Shown here one piece after another: positions 22,915-35,690 of a DNA stretch of 64,000 nt. Source of the stretch: Cornus controversa (taxonomy: Eukaryota; Streptophyta; Magnoliopsida; Cornales; Cornaceae); assembly GCA_026545225.1 (NCBI GenBank), contig CM048849.1, forward strand, positions 30,080,336-30,144,335, written 5' to 3'. How positions within the stretch are numbered: position 1 is the stretch's first letter; every line of letters begins with the position of its first letter. The notes below the pieces were generated by a model. That model ran no database searches and was not told the origin of the DNA. It saw only the letters and a program-made list of their open reading frames with translations. The position numbers and the translations under genes are program-made.

Positions 22915-25640
22915 GGTACTGATTGACCAACGACTCCGATAAATTCTCTATAACACGGAAATCTCTGGGCGCCTCATAAAATGGTCGATGGAGCTCGAAG
23001 ATTTTGACATTCAATACAAACCAAGGGTAGCACAAAATAGCCAAATGCGGGTGAATTTTGTAACTGATTTGACATCCTCTCTAGAAGAGGAACGACATCC
23101 AAAGTCAACCTCAAAAGAACCAAAGGGAGGAGACTGTCAGATGAGCCCTGAAAATACATAGGTTATCTTTGTAGATGGAACATCCAATGCCCAGACCTAT
23201 GGGGCTGGATTAACAGTCACCTTCCTTAATGGGGAGAGCTTCAAATATATATTTCGATTTTAATTCAGGGCCACAAACAACGAAGTAAAGTATGAGGCCA
23301 TGATAGCCAGGTTAAAGTTGGTAAAGGCTCTTGGAGTGCAATAGTTGAAGGCCTATACAAAATTCTAGTTAATTGTAGGATGGGTTTGAACAGAGTATAA
23401 AACCACTCATGAACAAAATTAGGTCTTACCTATAGAGGGTACACGAACAAATCAGTCATTTTGAACAATTTGTGATTCATCAGATACCAAGGGAGAAGAA
23501 TGGAAATGTGGATGCTTTAGCTCGAATGTCTACTATTATGGGCCCTAGAGTGGATGAATCGACACCATTAGGCCAGGTATCTTAAGGCACCTAATATATC
23601 TTAGGAGTAGTGCAAAGACGTGCATTAGATTACCCAAGGGATGGATAGAGTGGGCAGATTCCATCATCAAGTACATCTAAACCAAAAAATTATTGTGGGA
23701 CAGGGCGAAAGCTCAGACGTTGAGAATTTGGGTGTCCAGATACACAATCATCAATGAAGTCCTCTAAAAAGGAGGAATTTTGTTGCCCTATTTACGTTAT
23801 GTTTCGATGGATCAGGGTCATTACATCATAAGAGAAATTCATGACGGGGTTGCGGAAATCATTTGATAGGTAAATCTTTAGCATACAAGGCCATTTGGCA
23901 GGGCTATTTCTGGCTTACAATGAAAAAGAATGCCACCAACTTTTTCAAGTAATGTGACAAATGCTAAAGGTTTGCTAATATGTCCCAAAGTATCCCCAAA
24001 AGAGTTAACCCCGATAACAGGCCCATGGCTCTTCGCTTAATAGATAATGGACTTGATTGGCCCTTTACACCAAAGTAAGGAAAACACTAAGTTTGTTGTC
24101 ATGGTTTGTAGAGACCGGGTCTAATTTTGTTCGATTTCCATTTTTAAGCATCATTATTTTCTTAATTGCATTTTAAATGATGTTCAGCATGTTTTAATTA
24201 TGGAAAACATGTTTAGGGAGTTATATTAAGGTTTTGTGAAGTTTTGATAACATTTGGACAAGTTTAACTTTTTGGTCAACGGAGGTACTGAGATGATGTC
24301 TAGTGGGCCCAAGAATCCAAAAAAAAATTGGTAACTAAATGTTTAGAGAGTTAAATAATCAATTTTGGAGCTGTAGCCGCTTTCGAAATCAAAAATGGAG
24401 GTCGAGTGGGTATGTTAAGTGACTCGGGGGTATTTCGATCATTTTGCACCCCAAAAGGAGAGATAAATATATGGTAACTAAGATATTTCATTTTTACAGA
24501 TTTCTCTCTCTCTCTCTCACTCTCTCTCTAACTCTCCCACTTCATGTCTCTCCCTTCTCTCTAGATTTTGGAAGGCTAGGGTCGTGATTTGCAAGTTCCC
24601 GAAAGGACAGATTGTTCCTCAGGCTAAGGGCTTTCAGTCGACCCGAACCACTCATCAGTCGACCGACTAAGTTAGGATTAAATTCCAATAAGGTTGTTTT
24701 TTTGGTATCAGCTGAACCCAGGTTTTTGTCGACCAAAGGTTAGTATCAGTCAACCGAAACTGCTTTAGGATGGAGTTTTGTAAATTATGAGATAGAAAAG
24801 GACAATTGCAAGTGTATGGAACCATGAGATACCAATTGAGTTAGACAATGACGACTATACGTACACACAAGTGGGCAAGTGACTTTAACTTCTGTAAATT
24901 GAGTGTTTGACGTTTAATAATTACCATTCATCCACATCTCCCTCGTTCTTAACCGGGTGTCAGAAATCGAGGCATGATAACTTGGTATTAGAGTATGATA
25001 TCAAAGAATAATTATGGTTAAAATGTGGTTGATTAGCGACTAGTCACCTCCAATTTTCAGGAGACGGAAATTGGGGCGTGACATGGTTTTTGATTATTTC
25101 ACCGAGTGGGTGGAAGTAGAACCCCTAGCCAAGATTAGTGAAAATAGTATCATAGACTTCGTCTAGTCAATAACACGCTGGTTCAGGATCCCTACAGTCA
25201 TCGTGATTGACAATGGGAAGTAGTTTGAAATTACTCTATTAAAAAATTTCTATTTCGAGCTCGAAAATAAAAATCACTACTCGTCACCAGGGCATCTGTA
25301 GGCCAACGAGCAAGTTTAAGTGGCTAACAGGGCGATAATCATGTCAGAACGACAGCCTAGACTTTATCGAGGAGAAAAGAGAACAAGCCCAAGTCAGAGT
25401 AGCGATGTACCAGCAATCAATGTCCCGATATTACAACTTATATGTAAAACAAAGAAGTTTTTATCCAGGAGACCTGGTTCTTTGCAAAGTCACCAAGGTG
25501 ACAAAGGATTTGGCCATGGGAAAAATAGCTCCTAATTGGGAAGGCCCTTCTGGGTGGGAAACAACTTCTCCACCCTTGGAATGTAGAGCGTCTAAGAAAA
25601 TACTATCAGTGAAGGTTCAGATAGTAATCTCAATAGAAAT
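22915..25640 (+). mobile_element. Tat-type Ty3/gypsy remnant (RNase H to integrase), broken
   Basis: In order on the + strand: the end of RNase H (LEDFDIQYKPR near 23000), a second archaeal-like RNase H domain typical of the Tat lineage (VDGTSNAQTYGAG near 23175, NNEVKYEAMIARLK near 23280), a linker with EKNGNVDALARMS (about 23495), a degenerate integrase zinc domain (about 23820-23990), the integrase core (24030-24106 and 25084-25300, split by a solo LTR), and a tail with FYPGDLVLCKVT (about 25460). The second RNase H domain and DYFTEWVEVEPLA are Tat hallmarks. It has many breaks, and no LTR of its own is certain. Confidence 0.82.
24107..25083 (+). mobile_element. Solo LTR (977 bp) with target duplication TGGTT
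   Basis: Begins TGTAGAGACCGGGTC and ends TTGGGGCGTGACA, with TGGTT at 24102-24106 and 25084-25088. It splits the integrase core of the Tat-type fossil between KFVVMV and FDYFTEW. A CT microsatellite is at 24503-24535. The family is Ty3/gypsy by its ends, and related LTR pieces are at 6236-7212 and 22274-22914. Confidence 0.93.
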
Positions 25641-26238
25641 ATTTTGAAATATTAAGAAATTTTAATCTACACCCTATTAAGTTTCTTGAATTTTCAAACA
25701 TACTAAAATTTTTGAGTTGAACTCCCATTGAGTTCACAAACAATAATGTCATTTTACTTTCAAATTGAGGTGCATTGATCAAATAGCGCGTGCGCGCACA
25801 CACACATGTATATATATATCAATACAAAAAGGATTAATTCACCACTTATGCTGCAATTTGTTGGGAGGAAGGAAGGGGGCAGGACGAAAGAGAGGAAGGA
25901 TGGAGCAAATTTTCACAACTACTTTAATATGTGTTACAACATTAAAGTAGTTGGAATAAAACATAAAACTCAAAAAATAAAAATAAAAATAAAAACAAAA
26001 ACGGCCACACCACCCAACCATAAACAGTACCAACATGGGAAATATAGTAAAACAGATGAGTGCTAAGAACTCCATTAACAACACCAACAAGAACCAACCA
26101 ACCACGTAAGAGCTTTAAAAGTGAGGAGTACTTGTATTAAGAAGGTAACAAAAGTGGCTGTGCATAAATGCCTCTTTATATTCATTTGACGAATGTACTC
26201 ATACCATATTGCAATTTCAAGCTCATACGAACACGCTT

Positions 26239-26269
<31 letters not shown>

Positions 26270-26478
26270 GATACACACACACACATCACCTTCACTTTGC
26301 CTCAAGTTGGAGACTGCATTCGAACTCCCACATCTAAATGCACCGGCTTGTTAAATTCAATTTATTTTTTTTGGGCAAGAGTAATTATATTAAAAGACTG
26401 ACTTGTTAAATTCAACTACATGTGTAACTTGATTTTGGTTTTCGCATTAACATTAACAACTAGGTTGTTCTAACAGGG
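25641..26478. other. Non-coding spacer with microsatellites
   Basis: No gene or element end seen. It contains a short GCGC/CACA tract (25786-25806) and (TA)n-(CA)n at 26243-26284. Open frames here overlap low-complexity A/T and AAAT runs and show no domain. Confidence 0.6.
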
Positions 26479-26479
26479 T

Positions 26480-26976
26480 GGAGTGTTACGAACAGTCGCT
26501 TAAAAGAAAAATATATTATTTAATTCAATTAACCACAATTACAAAATTTTAAAAATTATATAATAAATGATTATAATGAGAATATAGATTATTAAAAATA
26601 TTTAAAAGCAGGAAAATATAAAAAACTATTAATAAAAATATTTTAATACTTTAAAAATATGTTCTGTACTTCAATTAACCATAATTACAAAATTTTAAAA
26701 ATTATATAGGAAATGATTATAATAAGTATATAGATTAGTAAAAATATTTAAAAGCAAGACAATATAAAAAAAACTATTAATAAAAATACTTTATGTTTAC
26801 AATTTTAATTTTTTGTTGATGACACCAATGTAAATACTTTAGAGCTAGAAGGGTATATTGATTAATGAAAAAGTAGAACATTTATTACATAAAAGTATTT
26901 AATTTTTGTAATTGATTTTCACTAATGAGTAGAGCGACTGTGTAAGGGTAGTTGCTTAAGCGACTGACACTCCTCT
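26480..26976. mobile_element. Possible non-autonomous element with short inverted ends
   Basis: GGAGTGTTACGAACAGTCGCTTAA near 26482-26505 is mirrored by the reverse complement of TTGCTTAAGCGACTGACACTCC near 26953-26974. The outside words CTAACAGGGT and CTAACCGGTT are similar and could be a decayed target duplication of 9-10 bp, as in Mutator-like elements. The interior is AT-rich with a tandem duplication (26524-26810). Confidence 0.35.
26524..26810. repeat. Two tandem copies of a 146-bp AT-rich unit
   Basis: TTCAATTAACCACAATTACA at 26524 recurs as TTCAATTAACCATAATTACA at 26670. The following 120 bases match closely, including AATATTTAAAAGCA and AAAACTATTAATAAAAATA. Confidence 0.88.
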
Positions 26977-28254
26977 CTAACCGGTTAAAAAAATCATTTT
27001 TAACTATCTAATTGAAATTTAGAGATTTGTTAGCCACAGACGCACAGGTGCGATAGTTCTTAGCCGTCGTAGTTTTCATTGCCCAAAATAGCACGCTTGT
27101 TTTTTTTTTCTTTTCTAAATCAATCTTAATTATTACATTTAAGACAAACCGCTGTACAATTCTCTCAAAAGCAAAATACCTCTATTTTTAAAAATATTAC
27201 CATAGTGCCATCTCAAAAAACTTCTCTTATTTATTTCTTCTTTATTTGTGCTAGCAAACCTCCCAAAATATACTTACAACTCTACTTTAACTAAACACTT
27301 TGTGTTTCAAACTGATAAAAACTAGACCTACTAATGAATAGATTTGAATTGGAATACATAGAATTAGGCATATTAACTACATAAGAGACGATTGCTAAAA
27401 GCTATGCCTGTTAATCATAATATAACTTGATCTGATTGTGTCATTTTTCAAATAAGAAAGAGATCCTAATTAAATAAAAAGATTTGATTCATATAAGATA
27501 AAATTTTAACAACTATGTCTTGGGCTGATTTAAATTGAAATAGATTGTTGATTTACTAAAGCAATATATAAGCAAAATGTTGGTTGTCTTTAAAAGTGAC
27601 ACCGAGTAAAAATAATTATGGTAATGATCTGATACGATAAGAGAAAATGATTGAAGAAACTACTCAGTAATGCAAAAAGACCCAATTTCAAGAATTCATT
27701 TGAATACTAATCTTATACTATAACTGATTTGTTGATCCAATTCCACCATAATTATTATGGTAGTTTTAAAAAAATAATTTATTTTATTGTTATTCAAGGC
27801 CACCCCCCTCAAATTATTTTTATGACTATGTCACTAGAACAACATGATACAAGTTAAAAATGTTCTGCCAATGCAACATATAATTCATTAACAAAAATTG
27901 GTATGTTTTATTTTTTTGGTAAATTTAAGTAAAAAAAAGGGCCATGGCTACCAATTTATAGAAGAAAGGTATTATTAATTTTTTTTTTCCTATACATTTC
28001 ATATTATATGGAAAAGGGACAAAATGCTCTTTCAAATGATATCAAGTCAACTCCATGCATGCATATATATGTAATGGCATAATTATCAACATATATTTGT
28101 GTATGTTTTTTTATTATTGTCCACAGTGGATTAATTAGTTCATGCTGCCATAATAGCATTAAGAGGTTATTCCATTGTAACACAATAACACATTGAGGCC
28201 CATCACAATAGTTGAAGGGGAAATTATCATGGAAGTTAATGAATATAATGAAAA
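26977..28254. other. AT-rich spacer, nothing recognised
   Basis: No open frame with a domain, no paired ends and no repeat that I can define. Confidence 0.6.
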
Positions 28255-28360
28255 AAATAAGATAGTTAGGGTATGATATCTCCTCTTCAAAAGGAAAGTT
28301 GAGAGTTCGAGTCTACAAAAAAGCATGTTGTGAATAATGATTGTGTGTTTGCTTTAGTTT
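28255..28360 (+). repeat. Possible tRNA-derived SINE fragment
   Basis: TAGTTAGGGTATGATATCTC resembles the region around a polymerase III A box, and GAGTTCGAGTCTAC is a good B box about 45 bases later, followed by a short TG-rich tail. Similar tRNA-like heads occur in plant SINEs. It is degenerate and short. Confidence 0.4.
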
Positions 28361-28422
28361 TTCTTTTTATTTTTTTAAAAAAATAAAAGCTTTTTTTGAG
28401 GTTTTCTAATGAAAATATTATA

Positions 28423-29332
28423 GTTAAATTGACTGACTTCTCCTGAAATTTAGTCAAATTACAATTGGAAAGACCGTTTGGGCTTTATTTCTTTGACCTC
28501 CTCTAAATCGATTTTTTCATTGGCCGGAATAAATTTTAAGAGTGAAAAGATAATTTTGTCCTTTCATATTAATATTACATTATATTTCAAATACGGTAAA
28601 ATACAATGACATTCCCTGAGGTTTGCCATAATTTTACTGACCTCCCATGAGGTTTGCCATAATTGCACTGATCTCTCCTATGATGATTTGAAATAATATT
28701 TTAGGATGATTTTATCATTATACACCTAAGTAATTTAATAAAAATAAAAAATAAAAAATTTGATTTCTAAAATAATATGTATGTTTCCACTCACACAACA
28801 CCCACCCAGTTGTTTTCGTCAACCTATACCTGTGACTCACAACAAAACTTAACAACTCAATTCACATATCCGATCATATGTATGTGTTTGTATATATATG
28901 GCCATGATTGAAGATCTTTGAAAATAATTTGTATGATAGAATTTTTGGCGGTTGATCAAATATGATAGGAGCAAGATCAAAGATCAATTGTGGTTATGGG
29001 TGGTAGCAGTAGTGGTGTAGCAAGTGTACAAAAGAAGACTGAAGAGAGAGAGAGAGAGTATAATGCGGGCAAAAATATAATTTTAAAAATTAAAATTTTT
29101 TTTCAAGGAAGGTCAGTTTAATTATAGCAAACCTCAAGGTAAGTTATTGTATTTTATCTTATTTGAAATATAATGTGACATTATAATGTAAGGGCAAAAT
29201 TATCTTTTCACTATTAAAATTTATTCCGACCACTGAAAAAATGGATTTAGAGAAGGTAAAAGTAATAAAGGTCAAACGGTATTTTCGAGTGTAATTTGAC
29301 CAAATCTCAGAAGAGGTTACTGAATTTAACCT
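28423..29332. mobile_element. Mutator-like non-autonomous element with long TIRs, 910 bp
   Basis: Flanked by the 11-bp duplication AAAATATTATA (28412-28422 and 29333-29343). The first about 240 bases and the last about 230 are inverted repeats: GTTAAATTGACTGACTTCTC against the reverse complement of the right end, GGTTAAATTCAGTAACCTCT. Each arm holds two tandem copies of a GACCTCCC..GAGGTTTGCCATAA word. Long TIRs with a 9-11 bp duplication fit Mutator-like elements. The centre has no transposase. A second copy of this locus is at 45012-45771. Confidence 0.82.
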
Positions 29333-29343
29333 AAAATATTATA

Positions 29344-29854
29344 CTATATACCGAAAATGCCTTTAAATATAACAAAATGACACAACTGGAGAATGTGATA
29401 TGCTGACCAAAGCCCAAATAAGAATGTGAAATAAAAATTTATTATTGGTGAAATTCTTATAAATATAAAATTTTTGAACTACTCAATAATTACTCCAATG
29501 TGAGACAGCGCACACACCCCTCTCTCACCTTTGGTAATACTTTTTGTCTCAAAAATTTTATCCAATATAAAAAGAGAACCAATTAATATTCATTTGCAAT
29601 TCTACCCATGCACATCCTTAAATTACTTCAGCCTCGAATCTCGATTCCATTGGTAACTGGTTTATTAATTAAGGATAGATCCATATTCCTCACCAAAGAA
29701 TTATACCTTTCCACTTTAATTTTCTTGAATTGCATATAAAGTTAAATTTTTGAAACACAATATTCATTTAGGAAAATTTATTCCAATAGATAGATCTATT
29801 AATTTTGTAGATAAATTTTCTGATGAGATAAAAGATAAGACCCAACTACAACAG

Positions 29855-29897
<43 letters not shown>

Positions 29898-29935
29898 GCT
29901 TTTTGATCTCATTAATAGATAGATCTATTAATCTT
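29344..29935 (+). repeat. Segmental copy of the lectin gene 5' flank (copy A)
   Basis: The sequence after the Mutator-like element (ATACCGAAAATGCC...) matches 45772-46140 for several hundred bases, including CCCTCTCTCAC, ATTCTACCCATGCACATCCT and TCTCGATTCCATTGGTAACT, a TA tract, and GCTTTTTGATCTCATTA. In the copy at 45.8 kb this leads straight into a jacalin lectin first exon. Here no exon follows. Confidence 0.85.
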
Positions 29936-30470
29936 TTTTCCCAAAAATTAATTTTATAGCATGCATTTGATTAGCATGATTTTTTTTTTTTTAAGAAAGT
30001 TGTGGGAACTATAATTTCATGGTTTGAACATGATGAAAGTTACAAGAAAATATAATGATTTACCTTAAACCAATATAAGAATCTAAATAAATAATAATCT
30101 AGGACATTGACAGAGATATAGACTATTATACTATATTTTAAAAATATTTTATTTTAAAGAAATAAAAAGAGGGCATAAGACTAAGTTCACATAACTTTAT
30201 CAAGAAAGAAAAAATTTGAGAGTTTTTGTAAGAAAATTTTAAGACAAAAGTAGGTGATTATGAAAAGTTATTTTTTCCCAAAATTTTCTTTTCCTTGTCA
30301 TGTAAACTCATAAAATGTTAAAAAAAAATTCAAAATTTTTTCCTTCCATTTTATATCTTATCAAATGAAGTATAAGATTTATTTGAAAAGATATTACAAA
30401 AAGAAGGGCAAAAATAGTCATTTCAGTTGTTAAATTTATAAGATGGAGTACATCTGGCTAAATGTGGAGT
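29936..30470. other. AT-rich spacer, nothing recognised
   Basis: No gene, no element ends. A and T runs dominate. Confidence 0.55.
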
Positions 30471-30660
30471 GTCAATATCAGCTCCCTGAACCAATTAATA
30501 TTCATGTGCAGTTCTACCCATGCACATCCTTAAATACTTCAGTCTCGAATCTCGATTCCATTGGTAACTGGTTTAATTAATTAAGGATAGATCCATATTC
30601 CTCAGAAAAGAATTATGCCTTTCCCACGTTAATTTTCTTGAATTACATTCACTTCACTTC
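30471..30660 (+). repeat. Third, shorter copy of the lectin 5' flank
   Basis: CAATTAATATTCATGTGCAG, CCCATGCACATCCTTAAATA and TCTCGAATCTCGATTCCATT through AATTTTCTTGAATT match 29575-29740 and 45930-46095. It is preceded by GGAGTGTCAATATCAGCTCC, a word also seen at 37513 and 47616. Confidence 0.85.
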
Positions 30661-31037
30661 ATAATGTTGAAAGTTATACCAATTAATCAAATCCTCTTTC
30701 ATTAGTTTCTTGTGGCATAATCGAATGTTTTATGTTCCTCTTCACAATAAAATAATATACTTAACCATCATTATAATTTCAATTTATTAATTATTGCTAT
30801 TAGCTAAGATATTTAGATAGGAAGCCCGGGCAAAAGACCTTAGGCAGCTAGGAGCACAGAAAATGGAGGACGCTTTCGGACATCAACAAAGGTGGGTGAG
30901 AAGGTGCTTCCAGACCTGATTATACTAATGGCAATGGCCGGACCTTGGATTCCTTCATCAACCCAAGAGAAGAACCAAAGACGGTCTTAAAGACGAGATC
31001 CAAATCATATAATATGAACAAAGAAGTTCCTTAACTC
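30661..31037. other. Spacer with a GC-richer block of unknown origin
   Basis: The block 30820-31020 is clearly less AT-rich than its surroundings and reads like decayed coding sequence (for example CTAGGAGCACAGAAAATGGA), but no frame stays open and I recognise no domain. It could be a retroelement scrap. Confidence 0.35.
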
Positions 31038-31040
31038 TCA

Positions 31041-31678
31041 GGGTTAGTTTGGTACATAGGAATGAAGGTGGAATGGAATGGTCATTCCACTTTTAATTCT
31101 TTTTCTCTCGTTTGTTGTGTTACATTATAAATGAAATCGTCATTCCAAATCATTCCCTTAAAATGCTCATTCCAACAAAACCATTCCACTTCTTAAGTCA
31201 TGGAATAGTCATTCCATTCCCACTTAGTATTAAAATCATCATCTCTCTCTTCATTAATGCATCTCTCTCTTTTACAACTCACTCTAGAATATATATATAT
31301 ATATTTAATAAAATATTAATTTTTATCACTTTCAATTTTTAATAAAATATTAATTTTTTTTCGTATAAAAGATTATATTAATCTTGACTAGAAGAAAAAG
31401 ACGGATTATATTTTGATTTATAAAGTTTTAATTGAATGGGTAATTAAATTTTTTTTTTCACATGGTAATTAAATTAAATTGGCCAAATATCCGATTTTTA
31501 AAACTGATTATATTTTATATAGAAAAATAAAGGTAATACCATTTCATTCTTACATCATTCTCTACCTGTAGCCAAACATTGGAATGAGAATGGTCATTTC
31601 ATTCTATTCTCATTCTCATTCCATTCCTGACTTCATTCCATTTCCACTTCATTTCATTCCAGCGCACCAAACTAGCCC
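31041..31678. mobile_element. Tourist/Harbinger-like MITE, 638 bp
   Basis: Left end GGGTTAGTTTGGTACATAGG and right end, reverse-complemented, GGGCTAGTTTGGTGCGCTGG, followed in both by GGAATGAA and many GGAATG words. It is flanked by TCA on both sides (31038-31040 and 31679-31681). TIRs of the form GGGNNNGTTTGG with a 3-bp duplication fit PIF/Harbinger Tourist-like elements, although the usual target is TWA rather than TCA. No transposase. Confidence 0.65.
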
Positions 31679-32000
31679 TCAATTCCCTAACATTGTTACA
31701 ATTAAGGATGTCTAATTGCTCATGAAAGTCAAACAAGTGGTTCGAAACATTAATTTGAATCAATCAATTGATTTTAAGATAGCTGGCCAACCCAATTGAG
31801 CCAATTTTGTGAAATCACAAAAATAGGGCTTTGGAGCCCACATTGCCCATTCTCAATTTGTCAAATCTCTATCTTCCCATCACTAAACACTCAAATTGAT
31901 TATTCTATAGTGAAAATAAGTTAATTTTACCTAAAAATCGTCATTTTTCCCTCTCTATTGGCTTAATTTTACCTAAAAACCCTCGGATACAAGTTCCCTA

Positions 32001-32277
32001 ACTCTTAATTCTTCATGTTGACATCCTCAAATCATAAAATTGATGACTAGTCATGAAATTCAAGGCATCACTCTGATTTAGTTACTTTCACCATCAGATT
32101 GAAAAGAGGGCTTTTGAAGCATTAATTAAACGACTCGGATGTTCCTTTTTGGGTCCAACAGTGAAAGTAACTCAATCATAGTGAAATTATGAGTGAATTT
32201 ACATAAGAATGACTTGAATTTCACAATGGAATCATCAATGTTATGATTTAATGATGGCAAGACAAAGAATTAAGAGT
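32001..32277. mobile_element. Fold-back MITE-like inverted repeat, 277 bp
   Basis: Nearly the whole segment is two inverted arms of about 120 bases. The left arm starts ACTCTTAATTCTT and includes AAATTGATGACTAGTC and TTAGTTACTTTCAC. The right arm is its imperfect reverse complement, ending AAGAATTAAGAGT. The single strand would form one long hairpin. No clear target duplication. Confidence 0.65.
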
Positions 32278-33882
32278 CTTTCACTAACATACAAATTCTT
32301 TCTCTACTTCCAATATTTTGTAATGAATACCTATTAAAAAGATATTAATTTTTACCAAAATTAATAATCCTAAAAGACTTAATAAATTATTTCAAATTCA
32401 CTTTCTATAAACACCCATAACATGTTAAATTACAATGAAATACTTTAAATGCATTTCATTTATGAACAAATAAATTATTTCCATTACTTTTGAATTTTCA
32501 ACTTCATATTTCTTTCGAAAAAAAATATAAAGAAAGATATATAAAAAAAAATTCTTAAATTATTTATTTTCAATAAAAATTTCAGCAAAATCTTTTGGAG
32601 AAGATAATTAAGCAACACAGATATATGGAAACGGTAAAATAAGAATTTTATTAGTTATAGACCTTATTGGAAATTTTTATAAAAAGTAGGACATCATTGT
32701 CCTATGAATTTTTTTTTTTAGGACTTATTTGTCTTTAGAGTGCAAAAGTAGGACTTATAATCTTTCCAAAATTATAGGAAAGGGGGTGACCTTAATTGAC
32801 AACAAGATTTTTTTTTTCAAACTATCTTAATAAACAAAAAATCAAAATTTAACATTATTTGATACTTTCATTAAGTAAATTTACAATTATTCTTTACAAG
32901 TTTTCATATTTAAGAACGTCATATCATAATTTCATTAAAGAATTTTTTGAATGAAATTGACTAATTGAATTTGAGATATCTTTATTTTGATTGAAATAAA
33001 ACTTGTAATCTTTAAATTTACTTTTCAAACCCTTTAATGAATTGAATACGTTTAAAAAATTCTAAAATATATATTTTTTAAAGAATTAATGGTATCATAG
33101 TGTAAAATTATTCATGAATGAATTGTGCTGAAACACTGAATTGATTGCATTAAAATTTTGAATTTTTAAATTGATTATCGAATTATTGGTGTTGATGTTT
33201 ATATAAATTCAAATTAGTGAGTATATATAGATATATTTTGTGATAAAGTATTTGTACCTCACTCATCATACGATAATGAATTTTTGAAATGTAATCATCT
33301 AAAACCATGTATGATTAGGCTCAATGTAAAAAGGTAACTAAATGCACATTCATTAAAGAATTTTTTAAAATTGACTAATTGAATTTGATGTTTCTTTAAT
33401 TTGATTTAAATAAAATTTTTGAAAGTTATTGCTCATTTAGTTTACAACTCACCATATTTCATATTTTTCTCAACGTATTTAATTTATTTAAGTTTTGAAA
33501 TTGAAAAAGAAGTCACTTTATTTAAAATTAACACATTTACTTCATAAATAAACAATATTTTTTTCCATTTCAACCACTCCAATTCTAATTTCAATAAAGT
33601 TAATTTGCCTTTTCAAAAGACCTAATTGCCCTTCTAAATTATGACTTAATTCTAATTCTAGTTTATCTTTATTAGAAAAAAGTTTTTTCACTGCATCCTT
33701 ATTGTCCCAAGTAATTTGTGATTGATTTTATTTTTGCTTTAGGTTTGCAATATAGCAATCCATTTATTGCCACTCAGATACTGTAGTTTAGACATTTTTC
33801 AATTGAAACCTGTTGTTCGTGTCCCTATCCTATATAACTAAAAGAATCCAAAATTTGAAATATTGTCTTTTTACTCACCAAA
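32278..33882. other. AT-rich spacer with one dispersed direct repeat
   Basis: CATTAAAGAATTTTTTGAAT..GACTAATTGAATTTGA at 32932 recurs at 33347, each copy about 75 bases. Otherwise no gene or element is recognised. Confidence 0.55.
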
Positions 33883-35169
33883 TGTCACACCCCTAAATTT
33901 AAATAATAGAAACACTGGTTCTATATTTAAATAAAGTGCGTGATTTGCAACAACAACTACCTCACACAACATATTATAACTCCCCCAAGAAGAATTTTAT
34001 TGAAAACATAAATAACTACAAAACAAATGTAACATCATCTAATACAATCAATAAAAATCCTCAGCATTATTACATAAGTTCATATCAACTTTATTGAACT
34101 ACAAAGAAGTAGGGAAAACAACAAAATCATCTCCATCCAGCTCACATGACTCCATCACGTTCCAATCAACGTGTACCTGAAAATTGTTAAGGAGTGAGCT
34201 CACAAGCTCAACAAGGGTTGCTAAACACATTCCCTGCTCAGCAAATCGAATTCACCTTATATTTTCATATATAAAAGTAACTCGTAAAAAATACATTAAT
34301 TACATGTAGTCATCCCAAGTCATAAATTCTCATATATCATAATTACCAAAATATACAACAGAACACAATTTTCCCAATTTCACACCATAACTTGTTAACC
34401 ATCTTGATTAACTTATATTAAATTTTACTTATCTCACATGAGCCCCAGGCTCCCCTCCAATAAATGGTGTGCATCGCATAGTCCCGGACTACCGAAAACA
34501 CACATGTGGCTGGGTTATACGTCTACTCACCCAGATGGTCCCAGACCACGTCCACATAATAAGGGCATGCTGAGCCCAATGGCCATAACAAAAGGGTAGT
34601 GCACTCCCAATAGGTAGGTCCCTGACCTTACCTAACAAAGTCATCATAAGAATAGTCCCAGACTACTCCTCGACTACTCACCATTATCCATTACAAACTT
34701 TAATGTAATTTCACATTTTTCAGCAAATTTGAGTTAATTAAACTGAAATACATTATTCTGGAATTTTTCATAATTTTAGAAATATCTTTACTATTTTCCT
34801 CTAATTTTCATTAATTAAAATTTAGTTAAAACTTTTGGCTTACATACAAGAAACCAAAATAAATAAATAAATAAATAAGTCTCTTTTCTATACAATAAAC
34901 TGTCCAGAATATTATACAAGAACTGTCTGGATATATCTATACACTACTAGAAATATCAGGTTGGTAAACACATTCCTTATAAATAACTAGTTCTGTTGGT
35001 AACTCATTTCACTCACAAATGTATAACCCTATTTGAGTGTCACTCTTCGCCTCTAAAAATAACAACTAACATTACAGAAGGTAAACCATTAAGCTTTATC
35101 AAACCCAATTGTCACATTCAATACACATATGCCCACCGTCCTAGATATAATCAAATCAATGTACAACCA

Positions 35170-35360
35170 CTGCCTTAAAGTAAATATACAGTTCCACCGC
35201 TCCACTTTCCTAAGGTAAATATACAGAACACTGGTTACCCGTGCCACTGTCCTAAACTAAATATACAGAACACCACGCCACTATCCTAAAGTAAATATAC
35301 AGAAAATTAGTTCCACCGTGCCACTGTCCTAAACTAAATATACAGAACAACACTCATTCC
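35170..35360. repeat. Minisatellite in the solo LTR, units of about 45-55 bp
   Basis: CCTAAANTAAATATACAGAA together with GTGCCACTGTC recurs at about 35172, 35210, 35253, 35287 and 35328. Confidence 0.8.
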
Positions 35361-35509
35361 ACTATTATACGTCTTATTTATCTACCAATAAAGCTGACCC
35401 TAAAACACGTTACTGTATTCTAAGTTATATATATATATATGAGTTATGCAAATATATATATCTTGCTAGGTTTAAACACTTATGTTATACCTACCCCAGT
35501 ATATCAATC

Positions 35510-35690
35510 GTTCAGATTCCACTAAACAATACCTTCGTTCTAAAATCCAGATTACACTAAACAACACATTTGTTACATTCGTTCAAAAATCCAGATTCTA
35601 CTAAACAACATATTCGTTCAACAGATTCCACTAAACAGCACTTTTACTCAGTAATCCAAATTCCACTAAACAACACTTTACATGAATAAT
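35510..35690. repeat. Second minisatellite in the solo LTR, units of about 40 bp
   Basis: CAGATTCCACTAAACAACAC with a variable TTCGTTC spacer recurs five times between 35513 and 35685. Confidence 0.8.
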
